Source of the DNA: Dendrophyllia cribrosa
Taxonomy: Eukaryota > Cnidaria > Anthozoa > Scleractinia > Dendrophylliidae
Length of the DNA: 64,000 nucleotides
NCBI GenBank assembly: GCA_024195265.1
Contig: JAJLRJ010000004.1
Coordinates: 32,948,285-33,012,284 of the forward strand
Direction: 5' to 3'
Shown here: piece by piece, positions 1-11,800 of the stretch
Numbering within the stretch: position 1 is the first letter of the stretch
How the letters are laid out: each line of letters starts with the position of its first letter
The notes under the pieces: generated by a model
Databases searched by the model: none
What the model saw: the letters and a program-made list of their open reading frames with translations, nothing else
What the model was told of the DNA's origin: nothing
Translations under genes and position numbers: made by a program

Positions 1-1654
1 CAATTCTGAAATCTGTTGAAAACGATTGATGGGATTTGGCGCCTCGTGAAGGCATCATGTGGCGATTTTTTTTTCTCTTCTAAGCCCCTCTTGTGATAAA
101 TAAGACTATAAGTTACGCAACAAAGTGGTGATCACGGAGTCAACGCAAGAGATTACAGATTTCTGTAACGATCAGGCGTTTATTTTTATCTCGGCAATCA
201 TTATCTGTTAATAATCTGTTAATTCGTGGCAGTTTCTCCATTTATCGAAGTCGTCAGAATAACGTAGTGAATTTTGAGTTTTATCGCGATCAACTAGCTG
301 TGAAGTAAAATAATGTTTATGAGTTACAAATCTAAAAACACGTCCAGGAGAATCAACACAACAATACGCTGGGAAATCGAACGCCTTACCTCGATCGGAT
401 ACAACTTTTTCGTATCGACAATGGCGGATTTACGGTTTGATTTATCAAAAAGTTTATTGCGAACCCCGTCTTCAAAGTCGGTATTGATAAATCCCTTCTA
501 TGGCCGCGGTCACTTGCGTCGAGACGGCATGTGTGATTTGAGACAATAACAAATAAATTGCGCATGTGCAAATGAAATTCCACGACGTTACGCATGCGTA
601 GGATCTCCCAGAGGCAAATGTCACTTACAAAATAGCAATAGTTTGGCATAAAAAGCATGCCCACGAGACCGGCCATTATCCATCGTGGATCGACGTAAAT
701 TTACTGATCGATACAAACACACTGTCACCCTAACAAAATCAACAGGGATAACAGGGAGTAGACATTCCTGACGCGTGGTTGCCAACGGGTCAAGAAACAC
801 AACAACAGCAGTGGCGGATCCAGGGGAATGTCCGCCCTCCATATCCCCAATCCTATCTTTTTAGTGTCTAAAATTATTCCTTCAGGCCCCCCTTTATCCA
901 CCCCTCCCCCCCCCAACCCCACCTCTCGGCTCCCCTTAAGATGGAGTATGGATCTGCCGCAGTGAGAACAGCTTCCCGCGGGAATAGGCCTTTATCACGC
1001 GGCGGCTATGTTGACTCCCCGGAAATTAAATTGCTTTGTTTTTGCCCGCCTAACCTCGTTTTCAACTTTTTCACTGCGAGGTTTAGCGGCGTAAATCTTT
1101 TGTTTTTATACAAAATGGCGGGGCGTGATGAAGGCCTATAATCAGAATCGAGTTCCACAAATCACAGCCAACTATTGTGATACTAATGGTGACGCGTAAT
1201 CAGTCGACCTCGTCGAATGATGTAGACTAGCAGTGAGCCGTCGAAATGTCGCGAATTTGATCCTTAGTCATTACATCTTGTGACAAACGATAATACACTT
1301 CATTACGTATGAAACCGTCGTTGTCTCGTATTTTGATTTCTTTACTTATTGTTATTAAAAAATAATATACAGACTTGTCCATGAGGCAATATGATTTACT
1401 ACTGTGAAACATCAATGAGTCTCATCATTTCTCAAAACTGGCTGACTGGGCCAGTCAATTTGTAAATGGTATGTGCCATTTTCGACGGAGTAGAGTCAGT
1501 TATTTAATAGAGGGCATACCGATTTCCCGATTTCGCGGTCCATCCGGCGACGTCTGACAAACGGTTAGCGCCCTTAGCCTCACATTGGTGTCGCACCACT
1601 TTTTCATACGCCGTTATGACTGGATAGTATTTTTATTATAATCGTTTGACTTAC
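1..1654. other. Non-coding left edge, downstream of the MRH gene exons
   Basis: No exon I can defend. The last exon or exons of the minus-strand MRH gene, which should follow the one ending at 1655, were not found here and probably lie outside the window. Around 811-842 there is a phrase, GTGGCGGATCCAGGGG, that often starts dispersed repeats in marine invertebrates, followed by a C-rich tract (about 885-915). Positions 1212-1260 carry one of three copies of the GTCGAAA(C)GTCGCG motif described separately. Confidence 0.4.
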
Positions 1655-4600
1655 ATATACAGGGGGTAGGCGGGGGACTCGCGGTATCAGGATCCTCTGG
1701 ATCAATGGGACAACCATCGGGGCATGAACAAATGCTGGTGACTAAGAATCGCTTTAGATAAAAAAAGCATATAAACGTCAGTTTCTTGAGTTATTCCTGG
1801 CAAGCGCCTGTAGAAACATGTTATAATAAACAACGTACTGTAAACAACAGAATTACACCACACAATTAAGTGGTCCAACATGTTACGTAATAGCTAACCA
1901 AGTGTAGAGCGGTATTATGTATTTTTTTACTTTTCAACTGGAAAAATAAATCTTACAGTTTTAACGTTAAAACGTTAGCAGTTCCACTTACGTACCCACA
2001 TGTCATAATCATCACTAATAAAATCGAATTCTGCTTCCTCGGGCGTTTTCTTTGATGGATCACACTTGAAGTCGATAATGGTCTTCCGATTCGGGAACGA
2101 CCTGGTAGGAAGGCACAGATCTCAGTTTAAATGCTGTAATATGTGTTATTTGTGAAACTGTTTCTTCGTTTTAACGAAGCCAATTCAGACTGATAAATGT
2201 TTTTTTATTTAATGTCAGTGTTTATCTGACATTCAAATACAAAGCAGTAATGCCCATTCTTACCCTTGGGTTACTAGCATCAACTGAATTGAATTATGCC
2301 TCCTCTGGAGTTTTCTTACAAAAAGGCAATCGTGTTTAAAAACAGTAGTACGTGACTTGTTTGTAAAACTGGTTTATGTAAATCCAAAGGAGGATTTTTC
2401 AGGTATCCCATGATGCTAAGCGCGTAATTATCGATCCTGATGCGTCAAATTTCCTGCGATGACGAGTACATGTGGTGAAATTTTACTGATCTTCGCGAGA
2501 CGTTTTCTTCGTTTCCAACGCGATAAAAGGTGAATCAAATCGTTATTTGGTTTCTATGTACATTAAAGTTTACTTAGATATCATTTGATCCGAGCCTGTT
2601 TGCCTATGTATCGCAATATTTTTGTCTTTGTTTCGAGTGGCATGCATGGCTGATCCGCTTCGTTTCTTTGTTGTGTTTTAACCCTTGATCTGTTTTGCCG
2701 TGTTTCGTTTTTAATCCTGGGGACATTAGCATATAATTACGCCTGATAGTGCCTGGAGAGTGACTCTTTTAAATGCAATACAAGGTCCCCTAAAGTCCCC
2801 ACGTTTTGTAGGAATTTATGACCGTTGAATTTTGGTCAAAATCGGCGCCAAAACGTTGTTGAAATTCGCTTCGATCGCGTAGATTCTTTCATGGCTTTGG
2901 TTTTTACAGTCGAAGGAAATATCGTATTTGGTGCAATTGCAGCTTCCTTTTATGAGTTTGGTCAAATCATATGATCGTTTGACACTTTCCTTCGCTTCGA
3001 AGCACGTTTGATGTTTATGTTTTTACAAGTGATATGCCGGGAAGATGGCAATACTTTCTTCATCTGCCGGAAATCGAAGTCTTAATTGTCATCGATGCCT
3101 TTCAATATGTCTATGTTCTGAAATAGACGAAGTCACCGCTCTCTTTACTATTTGGAGAAGCAAACGTGTCCTAAATACCGTTAGGAACCTACAACAAGCC
3201 AGATTGGATGATGTGATATATGTTTGACTGCTAAAATCTACGCAGTGGACTACGAGCAACTCCATGCAAATGACTGGTCACGCAATTTCAGTTGATAATA
3301 TAGTTCATTCGCGTTGCATCATGGGATACCTGAAAAATCCTCCTTTTGTAAATCCTTAACTGATGATTAAAAAGTTGATCCAATAATTGACAGGCAGCAC
3401 TTAAAAAAAGTAACAGCATACCCTGTGTTGGTATATACTAGTTGTGGTGTAAGGGTCTCTCTGTTGAAATAACATTCTGCTGTGGTCTGTTTGCCAATGT
3501 TTTGGTAACGTGCTTTATTGGTAGCCCACATGCAAATCTGAAACACAATAAGGACTTCAAAAATTAGCTAAATAAAAGTCTTCTTCCTTTAAACGGGAGG
3601 TACACCAAGTTTGTTAGGACAAGACAGTTGTTTTTAAAGCATTGTGAAAGACAACGCAGAGCAAAGAAATGCCGAGGAGAATAAAAGATCCAAGATGACC
3701 GTCTGATCTACACACAGTGGATACATTATGTGGAACATGGAATGATATTTGGCGTTATTATCGTCCTGTCGTAACGAGACTTTGAAGAACTATGGACTCG
3801 ACATGATGTCGTTTTATTTAACTGCACTGCAAAATTTAATGTATATTTATCGTGTTCTCCATAGGCAAACATTTGCAAAATTAAGCGGTTTGCCACAACA
3901 TGTGAATTTTTTACAAAAAAAATTAATTGTGAATACGCTTGTTATCAAGCTGTAGAAGTTAGATAAATCGAAATTATAGATGACGAAGAAGCGGTGTGGC
4001 GTGCAATTTTTGCAATAAAACAATTTAGAAAGTGGAAAGTGGCTTTTGAAAATGACCTGAAATCATCATTTTGTCGAATATTTAATTACATAGCCTGCGA
4101 ACATTAATTGAGTAACATCTTATACCTGAAGAAGGCTGGTCTGGCCAGCTGAAGTATTGTACTGAACAAAATATACGCTGTTTTCAGCTTTGCTTTAAAG
4201 TTTTCAATGTTATTTTCAATGTTTTTTTTTTTTGGCTGAAGCAGATCCTCAAGGATTCAGCGTACAAGCAGGGGGATTCTCGTATACGGTTTCTTTCCAT
4301 TTAGCTAGTGCCCCCGGACTTCTAAGCACTAAAAGGTTTACAAAGGACTGAATATTTACTTCCCGATAAAATTTTGATCAAAATATGATCATGATTACCA
4401 GTTTGAAAATATGATGTAAAAATATCTCCTTTTCAGCTTTGCAAAAAGACAGTTTCCCCCTTATAAATGTCAAAGGGGCGGGGGCCCCCAGGAGGACAAC
4501 TTAAAAACTGTTTTTATTTTTGTAAAGAGGAAGAATGATGCTATGCTTGGAAACAAAGAGATTTTAAAGTAATGTTCTGCTCTATGAGAAAATCAGCTAA

Positions 4601-5313
4601 CAAAATTCCATTTTTGTGGTTTAATATGTCCCAAAAAGTGCTTTTTTTGGCACGAACTCCTTCCCCAAGGTCTAACTAGTACACACACAAAAATATGAAA
4701 TGACCATTTCAAATTTTGGTCAATCTTAGTGGCATTCGCTCTTAAGACTTAAAGAGAGTAAAATTCCCGCTATCTCGTATTTTCTAGGGAAACAGAAACA
4801 TTTTCCAGATAGCAGCGGACAAAGTGTCAAAATAATTTTCATTACCCATAAATTTTTATAGTTATCACAGCAACTTACAGCCACATTCCCGAAACAGTCA
4901 CTTTGTTTTGGTGGTCCTAGCGAGAAGGACCTGCATGGATTGTAACTGTACTTCCATTGACCTGAACCTGACGCCGTAAACCTGAAAAAGTTGGAGAATT
5001 TTCTTTTTTAAAATAGTTCAGTTTTTTCATTGAACATTTTCATAAACATTTTTCATTTAACGCAACCCTAAATGTGGTATACAGAAGTGGAAATAAGCAG
5101 CATAAAACTAAGTTTTGTATTTTACCTTGGTTTCCCATCGTCTCTCTCCAGTGGACCAAGGTTGTAAATCTTCCCGTTTATGTTGCAAATACAGTTATCA
5201 GTAGATGGTCCTAAAAAGTGAGAACCGAATGGTATAATCTTGTTCCCATCCACTTCTTGGTAAGCAAACAGAATGTACAATCCTGCAAAGCTCCTCACCC
5301 AGGATATCATCAT
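1655..5313 (-). CDS. MRH-domain (mannose-6-phosphate receptor homology) protein, 5' exons only
   Basis: Five consecutive minus-strand exons: 5126-5313, 4879-4981, 3422-3537, 1992-2101 and 1655-1741. All junctions are GT-AG and keep frame, giving 201 codons so far. The chosen start gives a hydrophobic N-terminus (MMISWVRSFAGLYILFA) that fits a signal peptide. The body has the MRH pattern: CICNINGKIYNLGPL, then WKYSYNPC, then a Cys pair with the NIG...C core, LVYTNTG, IIDFKCDPS and a closing W-x-x-TSIC. MRH domains fold in the secretory lumen through disulfides and bind mannose-6-phosphate or related glycans, or have lost binding. The spacing resembles the CIMR/Atg27-type branch, but I cannot name an ortholog. 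The last visible exon ends in phase 1, so at least one more exon, probably with a membrane segment, lies beyond the left edge. This is a host gene; the first intron-rich region to its right is invaded by transposons. Confidence 0.72.
2386..3347. mobile_element. Non-autonomous hAT-like element with 8-bp target duplication
   Basis: A 31-bp terminal inverted repeat (AAAGGAGGATTTTTCAGGTA and on) occupies 2386-2416 and 3316-3346. It is flanked by a perfect 8-bp direct repeat, GTAAATCC, at 2378-2385 and 3348-3355. Eight-base duplications are characteristic of hAT transposases. No transposase domain is seen in the 0.96-kb interior, so the copy depends on one in trans. It sits in an intron of the MRH gene. 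Confidence 0.78.
4126..4300 (+). repeat. Dispersed repeat, copy 1 (inverted copy at 20.06-20.24 kb)
   Basis: About 160 bp beginning near CCTGAAGAAGGCTGGTCTGG and running to the GTATACGGTTTC segment. It reappears in opposite orientation inside an intron of the 699-aa gene. No coding potential. Confidence 0.7.
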
Positions 5314-7123
5314 GTGCTGCAAACGCTAAATAAGAGATTAGTTTAGTTTAGTACAGTTTATGTTTGTCGCAAAACGAAATAAAAAAGAAATATTTTACAA
5401 TAACTGTGCGAACTCCCCTACGCTGATTGGCTCAGAGTTGTTTTCAATTAGAGTACAGACAGTGGTAAATGGGTTGAACCCAGGAATATAAGTAGTCTAT
5501 CGAGTGGGATCGTCCGGGTGAGTGTGGTTCTGAAAAGAACTGCTGTCGTTGACATTGACTGACGTTTGACAACCTGGGCGGAAGTCATTCAGAGTCATGT
5601 GAATTGTGAACCATCAGTTGATGGCATTTATGTCTGGTTGTTGCTCTCATTGGTCAGTTTAGCCATGATGGCTGTTGAGACTTCAATCAGTAATTAGTTA
5701 GCGCGATTCGATTCGTGTGTTAATAGTGTGATCTCTGTCGGTGTATTGTTTGTTAGGATGCATACATTTGCTCTGAAATATACTTTGGGATCACTGGATT
5801 TAAACAATTACAGGAGATTGTTTGGATATGGATTAGCCAGCGCGCAGGCGTCTTCTATTTCATTTACTTCACGCGTAAAGATACTTACTTTGAAGATATT
5901 CTTACTTAAAAAAGCATATGACAGTTAGTTACATACCAAGACGGTTATTTATTTTATTTCTTATTTGTTATCTCGTTAATTATTCATTTTACTTTTATTA
6001 TTATACTGTTAACTGCACTTTTGTTTTACATTGTAAAGCGCTTTTGAATATCTAATATAAAAAGCGCAATATAAATTGATTATTATTATTATTATCATTA
6101 TTATTAAAGAAAGAAATGATGTCAATCAATTTGTGTTTTGTGACATTGTCAAGAAATGACACGTATTAAAATCCAGTTGTTGTTAAAACACAGTTAAATT
6201 GATTATTCAAAAATTATTTGCTACTCGTCCTTACCCGTTTTCCTGTTCCTTCTTTCCTGGTGTGCATTCAAAGCTGAGCTAGACTTCATTATTAGCGCTC
6301 AAGACGAGAAAGCAGCCGTGAACAATTTCTTATCTTAGTTAGCTAGCTAACAGTAACAGATTGTTTATGTGAGGTTCTTTTTAAATATTTTAACAGTAAA
6401 CCTGATGACAGCAAGGCGAAGCTCGCGCGCACAGTGAGACTCAGTGATACTTTGCCTATCCCATATTATTATATACTGCTAGTCATTGTAGAAAAGGGCA
6501 AGATCGGAGATTGATTATCAGTCACGCATTAAGTAGTAAAGATGCAATTATTTTTTAGACAAATAACAAAAACTTACTTAGAGTTCTCTTCTTGCTTAAC
6601 TCTCATTATAAATACTTCTCTTTCCGTGAAGGCGCCAAAAAAAGTGATATTGGTGGTAAAAACATATAGCGACCTTGACTTCTTGCACAATTAAGGTATT
6701 TTAATACATCATTTTCTGAAGCAAACAACATACTACGTTCCCCAATAAATAAACTGAATAATAAATAAACTAAACGTCTAAAAGCGAAATCTCATCTATC
6801 TATATATCTCCCTTTAATTGCCTCTATCGTGAAAGAGGTGGTTATTGTTCTTCGTGGAAAGGCACAATAATTATTAATGTATATTGTCGATGTAGATCGC
6901 GACGTTTCGACAACTTACTGCTACGTAGTCTTTGTCACGCGATGAGGTACATTCAGGAGTGGAACATCGGCGTAACTACTAACCTTGTTTTCTACTCAGT
7001 TATTGTTTGCACTAATAGTTTTTACTTAAATAAAATAGGGCATCGTAAAGTTTATATTTCAACAGTTTACATATCTTGAAAGAAAAATGGTTCAATTCAT
7101 ATAAGTTTGCCATGCTTGCAAAA
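5314..7123. other. Intergenic DNA between the MRH gene and the giant transposon
   Basis: No protein-coding exon recognised. It contains the retroelement-like 3' tail at 6032-6106 and one copy of the GTCGAAACGTCGCG motif near 6886-6950. The MRH gene promoter presumably lies at the left side of this stretch. Confidence 0.45.
6032..6106 (+). repeat. LINE/SINE-type 3' tail: hairpin plus (ATT)n
   Basis: TGTAAAGCGCTTTT ... AAAAAGCGC forms a stem-loop followed directly by ATATAAAT and an imperfect (ATT)n run. This arrangement is the usual 3' end of several animal L2/RTE-type retroposons and the SINEs that borrow their tail. The body upstream is too decayed to assign. Confidence 0.55.
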
Positions 7124-7141
7124 AACGGCTTAGAAACTAAA
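7124..7141 (+). repeat. Left terminal inverted repeat of the giant transposon
   Basis: AACGGCTTAGAAACTAAA, matched perfectly in reverse complement by 29153-29170. The similarity stops abruptly on the outer side. Confidence 0.7.
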
Positions 7142-7579
7142 CATTTCTTCGAATGTTAGCGTTTGTTAGTGCATGGGCATTATTTTCTCCTGATTTAATG
7201 CTAATGGCCATAAAATGCGTCAAGCGAGTCATGGGTATTCATAAAGTACGTCAATAGGCATGTCCACATGCCTCATGAAAGATATTGTCCACTGGTCTTG
7301 AAAAAATTGAGCTTTTTTTTGCAGCTCAAAGGGCATGTCTGAAGAAGCAAAGACACCATACCCGCAATTTCCCTCCTGTTTGGCATAAAGGGTTTTTTAC
7401 CATGCCTGTTGTGAACTTTAATTCTCTGAGATACTTTTAGGGTGGGCTTACAGAGTAAATGATTTGTGATGGCATGTCGACGAAAATTGCATGCCATAGC
7501 GCCTTTATTGATGGCTGGCTACGACTTGTCTCGCGCGACCGTAAAAAGCCTGCGTACGAATCTCGGGGGATCAGAAAAA

Positions 7580-7765
7580 AATTTCATGCCGGGCATGAGA
7601 AATAGCATCCTAATGCCCGGCGTGAAAAAATGGTCATGTCGGGCATGAGAATAGAATTCTCATGCCCGGCATGAGAATGGAATTCACATGCCCGGCATGA
7701 GAATTTAACTGATTCTCATGCCCGGCATGAAAAAATACTCATGCTGGGCATGAGAATAGAATTCT
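7580..7765. repeat. Left subterminal palindrome array
   Basis: Seven copies of a roughly 13-bp near-perfect palindrome, CATGCC[C/G]GGCATG, spaced about 25-28 bp and joined by GAGAATAGAATT-like linkers. Individual copies carry one-base changes (for example CATGTCGGGCATG and CATGCTGGGCATG). Related half-sites occur at 7260, 7335 and 7817. The palindromic form suggests sites for a dimeric DNA-binding protein such as the element's own transposase or accessory protein; that role is inferred. Confidence 0.75.
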
Positions 7766-8820
7766 CATGATCGTGAGAAATGGCCAGAAAGGAGAAGGCA
7801 ATTTACAAGTGGGGAAGTAAATGTTCATGTCCGGCACAACAAAAGCAAAGAAATTCTTTTAATGCGCGCCATGTCATGTAACAAACTGCTCTGAATGTCA
7901 AGTGTGTTTTCCTGCTTTACGGCCCCTTCTCTCCGCCCCCCTCCCTCAAGGATAAAACAACAGCAAAAAAAGTCGAGGTTATTGGAAGCTCGAATTAAGG
8001 TTATCACGACGGTACTCGACGTGCTGGAAAATTATACACTGAAATGCAACAGCCAAGGGGAGAAGACATTTAAAAAAAAAAACGTTTTGCAAGATTCTTT
8101 ATTTACTTTTCATATATACATGTATCAAAACGTCTATTAATTATCGGGTTCCGGGAATTTTTACGGGTAAACTTTCTGGGTCTCGAAAACCGTTTCTCAA
8201 AGCACACGTCAGCTTCCAGATATTTTCGGATGCGATATTAACAACCGAAAACTGGAACAGTTACTATGATTTCCAAAGTTTCGACGTAGATCGAAACTCC
8301 CCTTTATATGCAATTTCTTTAATCTACGCCCATAAATTGATTATCAAAGACGCTCACCACTGCATCAAAGAGCAATGTCCGCCCGTATCCAAAATGGTAA
8401 AAGCATGAGCAAAACGTCAATTCAAAAGCTAACTTTTGGACAAGAAAAAGCTTCCCAGTAACTAACAGGAGCTCTTGACCTCAGGTAAGTTAACGAGCAA
8501 GTTAGAGGGATATTTTTCGTGGACAGAAAATAACGGGAGATTTGTGAAACACCCGAAAAGTTTAACGGGGACTTCCGGGTAATTTATGGAGCCGGTAAAT
8601 TATCCGGATATTCGAGAAACGCCCCCTCCCCCCCCCCCCCCCCCCCGTTCAATGAGGCTGTTGTACTATTTCTGTCCGATGTTGTTACCAAGAACTCTGA
8701 TTATGATCCTTTGTTGTAACGTTGCCTCTGCTATTAAAAATACATTGTAGGTAGATTATAGAAATCAATTTCATTGTCCGATCATTACAATTGGCATTGA
8801 TTTGTTCTCGTTTTCCTTCT

Positions 8821-11800
8821 CTACTTGAATTCCTTGGTCAGTTCGATAACTGCAACCAGGTGCTTTATTTCGCCTTTGTACTGAAAAAGAAAAACATATG
8901 GGATGTCAACACAACGATAGAAGTAAAGTAATTCCAGACTGCTTTCAATAAAAGTCTATAAAGCATATCTTAGCTGAAAGATAAGGTTGCTTCATATTGT
9001 TGTCAAATGGGGGGGGGGGGGGGGGGGTCATTTCTGGTCCTCCTGTTTTTTTTCCTCCTTTTTCAATTCAAGTTCACGTGTCATATGACTGTTTACAAGT
9101 ATCACCTTCTTTAAACAAAGAACCCTGGGAACGAGATTGCACAACGTTTTATAATATCATGTTTTGAACAAGTCTGAGGTCAGCATCTAGAAAATAATGG
9201 CCTTTTTTGCAAGTTGAAGAGCCGATAAAAAAAAGTATGAAATAGGATCTCAATCAAGTCAACACAATCAATAAATACACTTACAAGATACTTCTCATTT
9301 ATGTGTTTGTGTCTTTGCCTCCCATACTTCAACACATTTTTCCCGTATCCCACTGGCTTCAACCCAGCTGGGCTTCCATTCAACAAGGTATTCCTTCTCG
9401 TGCTAAAATGAAGAAACAATGTCACATATCAATATTCATAGTATATAGTATATATATTCGCAATAATTATAATAAGTATCTTCGATATTCAATTCAGATT
9501 TGCACCAAACATTAAAAAAATAGGAAAAAGGTAGGAGATATTCAAAAAGAGAAAGTGCTCTGACAATTATAGCCCTGACCACAGCACATCAATCAATAAG
9601 CCAAACAATTTTTTATTGTTTGGGTCGGAGATTAATGACCACGTTATTAGAATCTAAAAAATCCGTGCTTCAAGCATTTAACAGTTACTGTCCTTGTTAA
9701 AAATCAAATTATTTCTAAATCTGATAATATCTGTATAGAAAGCTTGCAGGAGCGCTAGCTTTTATTGATGTACAGTGTACACCCAAACCATTAATCCACA
9801 CTATTAGGTTTAATAGAGATAGAGGGACTTACTGTTCTTGGATTACATCGCTCCTTAATAATCCTCTTCACCGGCCATTCTCCGTTGTTGATTGCACGCT
9901 TTTCCTCACAGGTACGTTCCTTCCTAACTGGATCAAGGTACTGGCCTGAATATATCTACAGTGTAATAAAGTGTACACTGCAAAATTAGTTGATCTTATC
10001 CAAGAGAAACTAATTAAAAGTCACATTGCCAACTCACACAAAAGCCGAAAAAAAATCTTACGCCATATAGTAAATAACAACAAATAATCTGAAAGCAATT
10101 GCTCTACCAAAAACTTATTTTTGACATGACTAAAATGAGCCACTATTTGCTACAACATTTAACAATTACAAAATGATATGGGGTGGAAACGCATTCCAGA
10201 ATTAACGAAAGCTTGGCAAAGGAGTTTTATTCGCATATCATTTAGTAGCTGTTATCTTATAAATTATTGAGTGATCTAAGTGTCCTGCAGTCAGTTTATG
10301 CTCACTAAACATTTACATTTGCATGTAATCCATTGACCAAAGGCAAAATGTCTTTCGATGTCACAGAAAGTCACTTTAGGATGGTCTTGCCCAGAGCCCG
10401 TCAATTTTAGTTTATGCTCTTTTCAATGTCTGGTCCTTTTGTGGTCACAAGATCCCGTTTTAAAGAAATAGGGGTCACATGACCTCTTGGGTAAGTCCCC
10501 TCAATTGTACCTACCACTGGCATGTCTTCTTCACAATATGTAAGTCCTTCAACAGCATCAGCTGCAGCCAAATCATCTCTCTCGTTTTGTAGCAATCTTT
10601 TACCTCTAAGCATCTCTACAGGCCAAGTAGTTTTTTTTGGTCTGAAAGCCTCTCCTTGAAACCCACAACACAACATTATTAGTAACTGAAATTGATGTTT
10701 TGGAATGCTGCCCCCAAGTTTCACAATTCCTATGTGGGGTGAAGCTACATGCATATTGAATGAATAGATAGAGGGTCGATGATAATTTACTGGTGCCTTC
10801 ATTCTTATTTGCATCTCATTTACAATTCATACTTGATTGTTTCCATCTCATACATAAAAGTACTGATTCGAAAAACATTGAATTAATTTCCTGTAATCCC
10901 ACAATACCCCACCCCGTTCAACAGTCCTGCACAGAATGTTCTTAACATAATCAAAAATCACTGATTTAGTTGCTACTATTTATTTACCTGTCAAATACTC
11001 GCTCCACCATAATTTGCGTTCTTCAAGTTTTGCGTCTTGAAGCATAGGATGTTCAAGTAGCCTACAAGATAGTGATACAAACAAATAATGTACGATGGTT
11101 GTGTAATTTCATGTCATAGCTCAATTAAGAATGATTATAACAAGGAGATACAGTAGATGAGTTTCAAAAGTCGAGTCGTATCACATGATGTTTTAGGAAT
11201 GTGTTTCACACCTTTGCAGAAGAATAATTAAGTAAGCAGTGAAATGAAAGGATGTAAATATGATACAACAACAGTATGAAGAAACACTGAAATAAATAAA
11301 AAAAGCAATGAACAAAATAAAGGACTGGACAAACAAAAGATGTAAAAAAAATGAATGAGTGATGGAAATAGTCAGTCAGTCAATTAAATATAATTAATAA
11401 GAGAATGAATGCATAATATATTAGTGGGAAAATGGGTTGACATTCTTACGGTACATACTTTTTAATGTTTGACTTCAAGTTTTTTAGTTCATCATCAGCA
11501 AATGGCATAGCTGGCTCCACGAGCATAGGAAAACCTTGAGGTTTTTCCTGGTGATCAAGAAAACCATGTCCAGTTAAACAAAGTGTTCCGGATTAGAAGC
11601 CTTTATTAAGATATTTTATAATCTTATTCTTGTGGAACAAAATTGCCATTGACAGGCACATGATGCAGTTGTTGATATGGTTAAATAACCAGTAAAGCAC
11701 TGTATGTCATACAGGATCAGTCGAAGAAATAGCAGACTATTTGATACTTATTGACCATGTGGGAGGGCTGGATGGGAAAGTATTTGGCAGTTCAGGTCAT

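Noticed and set aside
8140..8620. Possible MITE with CCGGGTAA / TTACCCGG-like pieces
   Set aside because: The inverted matches are short and interrupted; I could not define ends or a target duplication.
10407..10510. Read-through of the transposase frame to a stop at 10407
   Set aside because: A GTAG-GTACAA donor at 10510 joins in phase to the exon encoding the chromodomain-like segment. Read-through stays possible as an alternative transcript only.
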